Assembly (NCBI GenBank): GCA_002418765.1
Contig: DIET01000014.1
Coordinates: 62,001 to 126,000 of the forward strand
DNA: 64,000 nt
Direction: 5' to 3'
DNA from: Peptococcaceae bacterium UBA5767
GTDB taxonomy: Bacteria; Bacillota; TC1; UBA5767
Under the pieces are notes generated by a model. The model did no database searches. It saw nothing but the letters and a program-made list of their open reading frames with translations, and was not told the origin of the DNA. A program made the translations under genes and the position numbers. Of this stretch, positions 43,312 through 51,719 are shown one piece after another (position 1 is the stretch's first letter; every line of letters starts with the position of its first letter).

Positions 43312-43950
43312 ATGATGGATTTAACCAAAAGGCAGCAGCAGATTTATACAATGATTCAACAATTTATTCTAGAAAATGCTTATCCGCCCACAGTCCGCGA
43401 AATCGCAGAGGTTGTTGGTCTGAACTCCATATCGACCGTTCATAGGCATTTAAAAAACTTGGAATCATTGGGATGCATTCGCAGGAATCCTGCCATGTCT
43501 AGAGCCATAGAAATTGTAGATAACGCATCATTTGACTCTCATAGCCAACACCATTCCTGGAATGACATGCAGATGGTCAACGTTCCCCTATTGGGCCGAG
43601 TAACAGCTGGTATCCCTATTGAAGCCATAGAAAATATACAAGAAACCTATCCCCTACCTTTGTCCTTGATTGGCAGTAAGGATGCTTACATTCTTGAAGT
43701 GGTTGGTGAATCCATGATTGAAGCAGGTATCCATGATGGAGACTTGGCTATCGTTGAAAAACGAAACACAGCCAGTAATGGTGATATTGTCGTAGCCATG
43801 CTCGAAAGCAATGAAGCTACCATCAAGAGGTTTTATCGGGAGAATAACCGGTATCGACTGCAACCAGAGAATTCCACCATGGAACCCATTTATACAGATC
43901 ATGTGGATATCTTGGGAAAAGTCATTGGACTATATCGCAATATACACTGA
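43312..43950 (+). CDS. lexA: SOS repressor LexA
   Basis: 212 residues. The winged helix holds YPPTVREIAEVVGLNSISTVHRHL. Self-cleavage would occur at Ala99-Gly100 (RVTAGIP), with Ser134 (GESMIEAGI) and Lys172 (EATIKRF) as the catalytic dyad. ATG 43312 follows AGGAGGG by six bases. It is autoregulated by the boxes upstream. Confidence 0.96.
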   Translation: MMDLTKRQQQIYTMIQQFILENAYPPTVREIAEVVGLNSISTVHRHLKNLESLGCIRRNPAMSRAIEIVDNASFDSHSQHHSWNDMQMVNVPLLGRVTAGIPIEAIENIQETYPLPLSLIGSKDAYILEVVGESMIEAGIHDGDLAIVEKRNTASNGDIVVAMLESNEATIKRFYRENNRYRLQPENSTMEPIYTDHVDILGKVIGLYRNIH

Positions 43951-43980
43951 TCTATACTATGATATTAAACGAATATGTGT

Positions 43981-44020
43981 ACAAATAAGGGCTCATTCTG
44001 AAGAATGAGCCCTTATTTGT
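43981..44020. terminator. Bidirectional terminator between lexA and ynbB
   Basis: Near-perfect 19-bp palindrome (43981-43999 with 44002-44020). It lies between converging genes and has A/T-rich ends for both. Confidence 0.88.
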
Positions 44021-44090
44021 ATTACTGATCACAATAAATAGAATGCACTGCCTTGACATCTCTTCACCAAAAAAGCAAATATATTCAGGT

Positions 44091-45335
44091 CTATGAAAGA
44101 TTTGCTTTTATGACACTTTGGAAGGCTGCGTCAATGGCCAATCTCGAATATTCAAAGCTTAATCCTCCTTGAAGATATAAAGCATACGGTTCTCGAAGAG
44201 GTGCATCACAGCTTAATTCACTGGTGGCGCCCCCAATGAATGTGCCTGCAGCCATAATCACCTGATTGGTGTATCCTGGCATATCCCACGGTTCTGGGAC
44301 TACAAAAGAGTCCACTGGTGAATAATGCTGTATGGCCTGACAAAAAGCAATCATTTCTTCTTGTCCGCCAAATCTTATGGCCTGGACGATATCTGTTCTA
44401 TCTTCGTCCAGCGCAGGAGAAACAAGGTAACCTTGTTGCTGAAACAAGGAAGCAGCATACACAGCGCCCTTAAGCGCTTCCTCCACCACATGAGGAGCCA
44501 TGTATAGGCCCTGGTACATCAATCTACTCAACGTTCCATCAGTGGATCCAACTTCTCTACCGATTCCTGGCGATGTCAGTCGATATGAAATTTGTTCAAT
44601 ATAGTGTTTCTTACCAACGATATATCCTCCCGTTGGAGCCAGTCCACCTCCAGGATTTTTAATCAAGGAGCCAACCACCACATCTGCGCCTACTTCAGAA
44701 GGCTCTCTTTCTTCTACAAACTCACCATAACAATTATCTACTAGAATAACAACATGTGGAAATTTTGCTTTGATACGACGAATGATGCTTGCGAGATCGG
44801 TCATGTTCAATGAACGTCTCCAATCGTATCCTCTGGAACGCTGCATCAATACCACCTTTGTATCTTCAGGCAATTGCTCCACCCGATCTTCCCATGTTTG
44901 CTTCATGCTCATTTCAGTATACAGAATACCAAATTCCTGAAGGCTTCCCCTATCGCTATTACCAATGCCTATCACATCTCGAAGAGTATCGTAAGGTGCA
45001 CCCATAAAGCTCACAAGGCGATCACCGGGCCTGAGAAGACCAAACAAGCTCACAGCCAACGTATGGGTGCCTGATACCAATTGGGAACGAACCAGAGCAT
45101 CTTCTGCATGAAAAACATGAGCAAAAACACGATCCAATAAATCGCGTCCGTGATCTCCATAGCCATATCCTGTACTTCCAGAAAAGCATTCCTGTGATAC
45201 ACGCAAGTCTTGAAAGGCTTGGATCACTTTTTTATGGTTGTGTTCCACTATACTCTTTCGCTGCAAACAATAGCGTGTCACTTCTGCTAAGGCCTTCTCT
45301 CTATATTGATTGAAGGAATTACGATCATTAAACAT
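44091..45335 (-). CDS. ynbB: PLP-dependent protein of the aluminium-resistance/methionine gamma-lyase-like family
   Basis: 414 residues, fold-type I PLP enzyme. ECFSGSTGYGYGDHGRDLLD, SGTHTLAVSLFGLLRPGD and the lysine-containing GSLIKNPGGGLAPTGGYI are typical of the YnbB group, annotated as aluminium resistance protein or methionine gamma-lyase family. No reaction is established for this subgroup. It ends a five-gene operon, 7 nt after ddl. Confidence 0.85.
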   Translation of the reverse strand: MFNDRNSFNQYREKALAEVTRYCLQRKSIVEHNHKKVIQAFQDLRVSQECFSGSTGYGYGDHGRDLLDRVFAHVFHAEDALVRSQLVSGTHTLAVSLFGLLRPGDRLVSFMGAPYDTLRDVIGIGNSDRGSLQEFGILYTEMSMKQTWEDRVEQLPEDTKVVLMQRSRGYDWRRSLNMTDLASIIRRIKAKFPHVVILVDNCYGEFVEEREPSEVGADVVVGSLIKNPGGGLAPTGGYIVGKKHYIEQISYRLTSPGIGREVGSTDGTLSRLMYQGLYMAPHVVEEALKGAVYAASLFQQQGYLVSPALDEDRTDIVQAIRFGGQEEMIAFCQAIQHYSPVDSFVVPEPWDMPGYTNQVIMAAGTFIGGATSELSCDAPLREPYALYLQGGLSFEYSRLAIDAAFQSVIKANLS

Positions 45336-45342
45336 AAATCAC

Positions 45343-46314
45343 CTATACCAAAATATCCCTAAAATGATTTGGGAACTCTTTCCCCAAGGCCATTTCACAA
45401 ATGAGTTCTACCAGTTGTTCAAAAGAAATGCCCATATATCTAGCTGCATCAGGAATAAGACTTGTTTCTGTCATCCCTGGAATAGTATTGGCTTCTAAAA
45501 TATAGGGTTGAAATGCATAATCGATCATAAAATCAATGCGGCCGAATCCTTGCAATCCTAGTGTCTGATAAGCTTTAGAAGCCATTTTTCGACATAAAAC
45601 TCGTGTATCCTCCGGCAGCCTTGCTGGTATGATATGCTGACTCATGCCAGGCGTATATTTTGTCGTATAATCATATCGACCTGTCGTTGTAGTGATTTCA
45701 AGGGTAGGCATAGGAAACGGATTATCATTACCCAAAACAGATACAGTGATCTCCATACCCAATATCATTTTCTCTAGTAGCAAATGCGACTCATAAGCAA
45801 AAGCCAACTCGATTCCCTCTTTCAATTCTTGCAGATTGTGGCAGAAGTAAATCCCTATTGAAGATCCTTGAGACGGGGCCTTCACGACCATCGGGAAGCC
45901 TATTTTTTTTATTGCAAGTGCAAGATTCGCCTCTTGGCTTTCGCTGTAGTATTCCTTCTTTCTAATGGTTGTAAAGGTAGGTACTGGTAATCCATTGGAC
46001 TGAAGAATCTGCTGTGCATAGATCTTGTTCATGGCCAAGGCACTTGCTAGCACACCCGAACCCGTATATGCATATCCTTTGGTTTGCAAGTATCCCTGTA
46101 TCGTCCCATCTTCCCCTTCCAAACCATGAAGCCCGATAAAGACAACATCCGGTTTGAATTCATCTAGCCATATTGTCCATTCAGGATGAATAATATCTAT
46201 CGACTTCACTTCATAATCTAACGCCATCAAGGCAGCTGCAACAGCTTTGCCCGTCTTGATGGATATTTTATTTTCTGTGGAAGAACCTCCCATCAGAACA
46301 GCAATTTTTTTCAT
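45343..46314 (-). CDS. ddl: D-alanine--D-alanine ligase
   Basis: ATP-grasp ligase for the peptidoglycan dipeptide. 323 residues with VLMGGSSTENKISIKTG, PMVVKAPSQGSSIGIYF, GRIDFMIDYAF and EANTIPGMTETSLIPDAA. Short for the family but complete. Its start overlaps the fumarase beta gene by 4 nt. Confidence 0.93.
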   Translation of the reverse strand: MKKIAVLMGGSSTENKISIKTGKAVAAALMALDYEVKSIDIIHPEWTIWLDEFKPDVVFIGLHGLEGEDGTIQGYLQTKGYAYTGSGVLASALAMNKIYAQQILQSNGLPVPTFTTIRKKEYYSESQEANLALAIKKIGFPMVVKAPSQGSSIGIYFCHNLQELKEGIELAFAYESHLLLEKMILGMEITVSVLGNDNPFPMPTLEITTTTGRYDYTTKYTPGMSQHIIPARLPEDTRVLCRKMASKAYQTLGLQGFGRIDFMIDYAFQPYILEANTIPGMTETSLIPDAARYMGISFEQLVELICEMALGKEFPNHFRDILV

Positions 46315-46862
46315 TGTTGCCCCCCCATTAATTCATAGGCATCCTGTCCTATCGTATCATTCACCACCATCACGGGAAAGTTCTCCACTTCTAGTTCGTA
46401 AATGGCTTCCGGGCCAAGTTCTTCATAGGCGATGCATTTGGCATTCTTTACACACCCGGCCAACAAAGCTCCTGCTCCTCCCCAAGCAGCACAATATACC
46501 GCCTCATGATCGATCATGGCTTGCTGAACCAATTTATTTCTAGACCCTTTACCAATCATCATACTCAAACCTTCTTCAATAAGTCTTGGCGCATAGCTGT
46601 CCATGCGATAACTTGTAGTAGGGCCAATTGATCCTATAGGCTTTCCTGGTGGCGCTGGAGCTGGACCGGCATAGTAAATGATTGATCCCGGCAAAGGAAT
46701 GGGCAATGGTCTATGATTATCCAGGGCTTCGATCATCCTTCGATGGGCAGAGTCTCTCGCAGTATACATGATCCCACTAATCAAAAGATAATCTCCTGCA
46801 CGCAATCCCTTGACATCTTCTTGTTTTAATGGTGTTTGTAAATGTATGACCTCCATGACCAA
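46311..46862 (-). CDS. fumB: Class I fumarate hydratase, beta (C-terminal) subunit
   Basis: 183 residues. GDYLLISGIMYTARDSAHRR, YAGPAPAPPGKPIGSIGPTT and GKGSRNKLV match the swivelling C-terminal domain of the iron-sulfur fumarase/tartrate dehydratase family. Works with the alpha subunit at 47541. The symbol marks the subunit, not E. coli FumB. A membrane protease gene lies between the two. Confidence 0.88.
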   Translation of the reverse strand: MVMEVIHLQTPLKQEDVKGLRAGDYLLISGIMYTARDSAHRRMIEALDNHRPLPIPLPGSIIYYAGPAPAPPGKPIGSIGPTTSYRMDSYAPRLIEEGLSMMIGKGSRNKLVQQAMIDHEAVYCAAWGGAGALLAGCVKNAKCIAYEELGPEAIYELEVENFPVMVVNDTIGQDAYELMGGQQ

Positions 46863-46868
46863 TCTCCT

Positions 46869-47519
46869 TTAGCTTCCTGATAACTTATCAATACTGTTAA
46901 GACCAAGACGGTAATAAAACAAAACCAAAATAGGGAAAACAACCACTGAAAATATCCCATGCTCCAAAAAGATCAAAAAATTATACAGACCATGGATAAC
47001 TATCGGATAAACGAGTGCTTTAATGAATGAAATTGTCTTTTTTTGGGGTCTAAATCTAGCATAGCTTAGATACTGTCCCATGATAATGCCACAAACTGTA
47101 TGCAATGGCACTGCTGTTAAGGCCCTCACTACGCCTGTCTGAAAACCATAACTCCAGACATAGAAAATGTTCTCCACGGTAGCGAAGCCCAAAGAAATGA
47201 ATACAGCATAAACAATGCCATCATAATTTTCATCATAGGCTTTATAGCCATTCCAAATCAAGCGGTAAAATACCAAAAATTTCAATCCCTCTTCAATAAT
47301 TGCAATATTAAAAAAAGATAGCAGAAAAAGATCATACGGTGTATTGCCTTGAGGGTTGATCCACCAGTTGCTTTCCAAAAAACCAGCAGGAATAACCAAT
47401 AAAGCACCCCAGAAAAAAACCTTCCAGAGCATCCTTGTCGGCTCTTTTTTTATGGTGTCCTTATAATAGATATAGATCAGAATAAATATGGTAGGCAAAA
47501 TGGAGATCAATAAATTCAT
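46869..47519 (-). CDS. PrsW family intramembrane metalloprotease homologue
   Basis: 216 residues with about six to eight membrane helices. The conserved motifs are present: IIEEGLKF (Glu76, Glu77, Lys80), DGIVYAVFISLGFATVEN, LHTVCGIIMGQY and HGLYNFLIF. PrsW in Bacillus starts release of an anti-sigma factor, but most relatives have unknown targets. It lies between the two fumarase subunit genes, 21 nt and 6 nt from them, so it is surely co-transcribed. No sigma or anti-sigma gene is nearby. Confidence 0.82.
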   Translation of the reverse strand: MNLLISILPTIFILIYIYYKDTIKKEPTRMLWKVFFWGALLVIPAGFLESNWWINPQGNTPYDLFLLSFFNIAIIEEGLKFLVFYRLIWNGYKAYDENYDGIVYAVFISLGFATVENIFYVWSYGFQTGVVRALTAVPLHTVCGIIMGQYLSYARFRPQKKTISFIKALVYPIVIHGLYNFLIFLEHGIFSVVVFPILVLFYYRLGLNSIDKLSGS

Positions 47520-47540
47520 GTTACCTCCTGATTCCCAAGT

Positions 47541-48383
47541 TTAAAGTTCAAACTGTTGATGCCTGGATACATGACAGTTCAGATTGACTGCAGCAGGCAT
47601 ACTGGCTATATGACAAGGTAAGAACTCCAAGTGAACGTCGAAAGCCGTAGTTTTCCCGCCAAATCCTTGGGGACCAATATGGAGCGCATTGATCTCCTCA
47701 AGCCATTTCTCTTCCAATATACTTAATTCCGGGTCACTATGACGTTGTCCAATGGGCCGTAATAGGTTCTTCTTGGCTTGTAGTGCACATGATTCAAAAT
47801 TGCCTCCCAAACAAGCACCCACTACGATTGGTGGGCAGGGATTGGGTCCAGCCAAGCGAATCGTTTCAAAAACGAATTCTTTGAACCCTTCCAAGCCTTC
47901 AGACGGAGTAAGCATTTTAAGACGAGACATGTTCTCGCTACCTCCGCCTTTGGGCGCCACAGTGACCTTAAAGACATCCTCAGCGACAATGTCAACATGA
48001 ATCACTGCTGGCGTATTGTTCCCCGTATTTTTTCTTGTCAAAGGATGCGATACAATCGACTTTCTAAGGTAACCCTTTTGATAGCCATCAGCAACACCTT
48101 CTTGAAAAGCATCCATCAAAAAACCGCCATCAATCAAGACGTTTTGCCCTATTTCCAAAAAAATAACCGCTGTTCCAGTATCTTGACAAATTGGAAGATG
48201 ATGACTCTTAGCCAGTTTGGCATTTTCATACAAATCATGCATGATACGACCAGACAACTCATCGACCTCTTTGGTTATGGCTCGTTGATAAGCTTCAATC
48301 AGGTCACTGGAAGCAATGATATTCGCCTCAATGCATGCCTTCGCTGTGGCTTCAACAATATCACGGTAAAGAATTTTCCGCAT
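47541..48383 (-). CDS. fumA: Class I fumarate hydratase, alpha (N-terminal) subunit
   Basis: 280 residues; oxygen-sensitive 4Fe-4S enzyme interconverting fumarate and malate. LPICQDTGTAVIFLEIG, VAPKGGGSENMS and GACLGGNFESCALQAKK carry the cluster cysteines. ATG 48383 follows AGAGAGG; a TTG 21 bases earlier overlaps the site. First gene of fumA-prsW-fumB-ddl-ynbB. Confidence 0.9.
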   Translation of the reverse strand: MRKILYRDIVEATAKACIEANIIASSDLIEAYQRAITKEVDELSGRIMHDLYENAKLAKSHHLPICQDTGTAVIFLEIGQNVLIDGGFLMDAFQEGVADGYQKGYLRKSIVSHPLTRKNTGNNTPAVIHVDIVAEDVFKVTVAPKGGGSENMSRLKMLTPSEGLEGFKEFVFETIRLAGPNPCPPIVVGACLGGNFESCALQAKKNLLRPIGQRHSDPELSILEEKWLEEINALHIGPQGFGGKTTAFDVHLEFLPCHIASMPAAVNLNCHVSRHQQFEL

Positions 48384-48397
48384 GAATAAACCTCTCT

Positions 48398-48426
48398 TTG
48401 ACAATTCTGATTATTTTCAGTATACT
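48398..48426 (+). promoter_or_regulatory. Promoter of tRNA-Arg
   Basis: Perfect TTGACA (48398-48403), 17-base spacer, TATACT (48421-48426), 12 bases before the tRNA. Confidence 0.8.
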
Positions 48427-48437
48427 TCTAGTTGTTT

Positions 48438-48513
48438 GCGCCTGTAGCTCAGTGGATAGAGCGTTAGTCTCCGGAACTAAAAGTCGCAGGTTCGACTCCT
48501 GTCAGGCGCACCA
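48438..48513 (+). tRNA. tRNA-Arg (anticodon CCG)
   Basis: Cloverleaf: acceptor GCGCCTG (48438-48444) with CAGGCGC (48503-48509), D arm TAGCTCAGTGGATAGAGC, and anticodon stem TTAGT/ACTAA around CTCCGGA (anticodon CCG, reading CGG). The T arm has GCAGG/CCTGT with TTCGACT, then discriminator A and an encoded CCA. It stands alone on the plus strand between two minus-strand operons. Confidence 0.95.
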
Positions 48514-48582
48514 TAACTCTTGTTATTCTAACATGTTTCTACATAGAATTTGCTACTTTTTCATCAAAACCTTATTCATTTG

Positions 48583-48614
48583 GGATTGGCTATCATGAGG
48601 CCAATCCTTCTTTT
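48583..48614 (+). terminator. Terminator downstream of tRNA-Arg
   Basis: 8-bp stem GGATTGGC/GCCAATCC (48583-48590, 48600-48607) with a 9-base loop, then TTCTTTT. Confidence 0.75.
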
Positions 48615-48683
48615 GATTATGCCAAAGTTTCGCATCAAACTCATCCAGATACCAAAAGATACAATTTGGTGTCTTCCAAATCA

Positions 48684-48737
48684 GAAAACTCCCCTCATGT
48701 TGGACAGCTTAAACAAACTGTCTGCCATGAGGGGAGT
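48684..48737 (-). terminator. Terminator of ispH-rpsA
   Basis: 12-bp outer stem (48688-48699 with 48726-48737), plus an inner GACAG/CTGTC stem, followed on the minus strand by TTTT. Confidence 0.8.
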
Positions 48738-48761
48738 CAATCAATCGCACAATCTTTTCAT

Positions 48762-50975
48762 CTATACTTCTTCGGTTTTTTCCTGCACTGCAATATCTTC
48801 GGTTTCTTCCTGCACTGCAATTTTTTCTGGTTCTTCCTGCACTGCGATTTTTTCTGGTTCTATTGTCTCATTTTTAACAGATTTTGCTTCTTTTGCTTCT
48901 TCTTCTTTTTTTAAATCAAGCAATTCACCGAACATATCGCCCAGTGTTAAAGGCACATCCTCTTCTGTGGAATACTGGAATTCCTGTTTGTCAACTTTGG
49001 GTGTTATTTTCTTCTTTGGCTTGGGTTTTACAGGCATTTCCGGTTTTTCTAATGTCGCTTTGATGGACAACCCGATTTTCTTGTCATCAGGATTAACCTT
49101 AATGATTTTTACTTCAATCGTATCTCCTGGCTTGACAACATCTTCCACTTTTTCCACACGTTCATAAGCCAACTCGGAAATATGCAATAATCCCTCAAAT
49201 CCTGACTCAATTTCTACAAATGCGCCAAAGTCAGTGGTTCTAAGAACTTTGCCGTGAACCAATGACCCTTCAGGATGATTGGCCAATGCTACTGCCCAAG
49301 GATCTTCTTGAAGTGCTTTCAAACTCAATGCAATTTTTTCTTTGTCGCGATCTATTGATAAAACCTTGACTTCAATAACATCACCAATATTAACAGCATC
49401 TTCTGGTTTGTCGACTTTATTCCAACCCATTTCGGAGATATGAAGCAGCCCGTCGATGCCGCCCAAATCAACGAATGCACCGAATTTGGCTGTTCTACAA
49501 ACAGTGCCCTGAATGACGGTGCCTTCTGCCAACTTCTCCCAGGTTTCTTCCTTCATACTTGAGCGTTCTTCTGCCAAAATGTCTTTTTGCGACAAAACAA
49601 TACGATTTTTCTTTTTATCCAACTCGATAATCCGAACGCGCAATTTTTGTCCGACATATTTTGAAAGATCATTGACGAACCCGATTTCCAGATGCGAGGC
49701 CGGAACAAATCCTCTCAACCCATCGAGATCGACGACGACACCACCCTTTACTTCTTCTGTTACCTCTACTTCAAACTCCGTTTTGTCCTCGAAGCTCTGT
49801 GTCAATTCATCAAACTTCTTGGCCATTTCACGCTTTTGTTTTTTCTTTTCGTTATCATATTTTTTTCTGGTAATCGCTTTTTTTGAAAGAACAGGAGCTC
49901 CTTCCCGGTTACTTTTCTTCACCAGCATCAACTCAAGCTCATCACCAGCTTTTAGCTCATCAAAGTTATCCAGTTCTTTGGCCGCCACAACACCTTCTCT
50001 TTTGGCACCAATGTCAACCAGAATCTCATCTTGACCTACTTTTACAACAATGGCGTTTAAGATATCACCAACCTTATACGTTTCATCGCTGCTAGGTGTA
50101 AAGATATCAGCCATCGTTAATTCACCTGAATTATCCTCCACCGTTTCATTCTTCAACTCTTCCATAGCTACAACAACCTCCTTAATTATCCAGTCTGGTG
50201 TAGATGCACCAGCTGTTACCCCAACAGTTTGCATACCTTTGAACCATTCGCTTTTTAATTCTTCAGGTTTCTCGATATGATATACTGGGATATTTTTTTC
50301 TCTAATGATAGAGAATAATTTATTGGTATTGGCGCTGTGTTTCCCGCCAATGACAATCATAATATCAGAAATTTCTGCAAGTTCTTTGGCTTCTCTTTGT
50401 CTGTCAGAAGTGACCTTGCAAATGGTATTATAAATCACAACATCTTCAAAATGATCTAGCAACCATAATTCTATGTCATGAAATAATCCCGCATTCTGCG
50501 TAGTCTGAGCCAACAAAGCAACTTGTTTGTTTGCCCAGTCCATAGGAATATCTTCAATGTCCATAATCGCTTTGGCACTAGGACCACACCATTCCAACAG
50601 TCCTGTTACCTCTGGATGTTCCGCATCTCCTACAATCAAGACACTACGTTGCTGCTCATGAAGAAGATGACAAATAGTTTGGGCTCTGGTCACATATGGA
50701 CAGGTCGCATCGATTAGTCTGGTCTTCTTTTCTAATGTTTCTTTGGTGTGAATACCAATTCCATGAGAACGAATGACCAATGGTATGTTTTCTTGCACCT
50801 CTTGGGTCTCTGTGATACCACATTTTGCCAATCGCTCAACTTCCTGCGTGTTGTGAATCAGTGGACCATATGTCTTTACTTCACCACCATATTGATCTTT
50901 TGCTTTTTCTGCAATATCAATAGCGCGTTTGACCCCATAACAGAATCCGGCAGTTTTGGCTACTATGATTCTCAA
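48762..50975 (-). CDS. ispH: Fused 4-hydroxy-3-methylbut-2-enyl diphosphate reductase (IspH) and ribosomal protein S1
   Basis: 737 residues. Residues 1 to about 283 are IspH, last step of the non-mevalonate isoprenoid pathway, with cluster cysteines Cys12, Cys92 and Cys186 and the HGIG motif. Residues about 300-640 are four S1 RNA-binding repeats (VEVTEEVKGGVVVDLDGLRG, TAKFGAFVDLGGIDGLLHIS, TTDFGAFVEIESGFEGLLHI), replacing a free-standing rpsA. This fusion is known from many Clostridia. The C-terminal tail holds Lys-rich and EE-rich stretches and three copies of a nine-residue repeat. It follows cmk by 73 bases. Confidence 0.93.
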   Translation of the reverse strand: MRIIVAKTAGFCYGVKRAIDIAEKAKDQYGGEVKTYGPLIHNTQEVERLAKCGITETQEVQENIPLVIRSHGIGIHTKETLEKKTRLIDATCPYVTRAQTICHLLHEQQRSVLIVGDAEHPEVTGLLEWCGPSAKAIMDIEDIPMDWANKQVALLAQTTQNAGLFHDIELWLLDHFEDVVIYNTICKVTSDRQREAKELAEISDIMIVIGGKHSANTNKLFSIIREKNIPVYHIEKPEELKSEWFKGMQTVGVTAGASTPDWIIKEVVVAMEELKNETVEDNSGELTMADIFTPSSDETYKVGDILNAIVVKVGQDEILVDIGAKREGVVAAKELDNFDELKAGDELELMLVKKSNREGAPVLSKKAITRKKYDNEKKKQKREMAKKFDELTQSFEDKTEFEVEVTEEVKGGVVVDLDGLRGFVPASHLEIGFVNDLSKYVGQKLRVRIIELDKKKNRIVLSQKDILAEERSSMKEETWEKLAEGTVIQGTVCRTAKFGAFVDLGGIDGLLHISEMGWNKVDKPEDAVNIGDVIEVKVLSIDRDKEKIALSLKALQEDPWAVALANHPEGSLVHGKVLRTTDFGAFVEIESGFEGLLHISELAYERVEKVEDVVKPGDTIEVKIIKVNPDDKKIGLSIKATLEKPEMPVKPKPKKKITPKVDKQEFQYSTEEDVPLTLGDMFGELLDLKKEEEAKEAKSVKNETIEPEKIAVQEEPEKIAVQEETEDIAVQEKTEEV
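48769..48861 (-). repeat. 27-bp tandem repeat in the 3' end of ispH-rpsA
   Basis: Three units start at 48781, 48808 and 48835, with a partial copy at the outer edge. They encode nine-residue repeats with the core IAVQEE at the acidic C-terminus. 27 is a multiple of three, so copy number can change in frame. Confidence 0.85.
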
Positions 50976-51048
50976 ACTATTCTCCCATATTCTTCCTTGC
51001 CTACAGAAATTATTATATAAGTTATTCTTGCAGAAGTAAATTCTTTTT

Positions 51049-51708
51049 TTATCGCTTCTCTATTATTCTAAGCATCTTATTTAATATCTGCTCTACAGAA
51101 AGATCAGTCGTATCGATCATAATAGCATCGTCTGCCATTTTCAAAGGACTGATGGCTCTATTTTCATCCATCTCATCCCGTTTGCGGATACGTTCTTTCA
51201 TTTCAAGCAAATCAATAGGCTCTTGTAAAGCATCGGCATCTTTTTTTCTTCTTCTAGCTCGTTCCTCCAAAGTGGCTGTAAGAAAGAATTTAAATTGAGC
51301 ATGAGGCAACACTGATGAGCCAATGTCCCTACCATCCATGACCACGTCATGCATTTGCGCCAATTTTCTTTGTTTTTTCACCATGATGCTGCGAACTTCG
51401 GAAATTTTTGCTACTTCTGATACCCAGTTGCTAACTTGTTCTTTCCGGATATCACGTGTAACATCCTGCCCATTCAAATAAACGCAAGAAGAAGAAGGGC
51501 ACCCTTGTAAATCAATTTCTAGACTTTCAATCAGTGCTATAAGCTCATCTGTTTTTGTTAAATCTATCTGATGTTGCAAAATGCTCAAAGTCACACTTCG
51601 GTACATGGCACCTGTATCAACATAAATATACCCCAAACGCTCAGCCAGTAATCTGGCAATGGTGCTTTTTCCTGAGCCCGCAGGACCATCTATGGCTATA
51701 GAAACCAT
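51049..51708 (-). CDS. cmk: Cytidylate kinase
   Basis: 219 residues. IAIDGPAGSGKSTIARLLA is the phosphate loop, YVDTGAMYRSVTL and VMDGRDIGSSVLPHA are CMP-binding parts, and RARRRKKD belongs to the lid. 11 nt after the HI0933-family gene and upstream of ispH-rpsA, a standard clostridial order. Confidence 0.95.
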   Translation of the reverse strand: MVSIAIDGPAGSGKSTIARLLAERLGYIYVDTGAMYRSVTLSILQHQIDLTKTDELIALIESLEIDLQGCPSSSCVYLNGQDVTRDIRKEQVSNWVSEVAKISEVRSIMVKKQRKLAQMHDVVMDGRDIGSSVLPHAQFKFFLTATLEERARRRKKDADALQEPIDLLEMKERIRKRDEMDENRAISPLKMADDAIMIDTTDLSVEQILNKMLRIIEKR

Positions 51709-51719
51709 TTTTTTTCTCC

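Noticed and set aside
48769..48861. Tandem 27-bp repeats considered as a CRISPR array
   Set aside because: Units are contiguous with no spacers and code for an in-frame peptide repeat.
48550..49167. 205-residue plus-strand frame over the end of ispH-rpsA
   Set aside because: Mirror of the S1 tail repeats, running through two terminators; no ribosome site.
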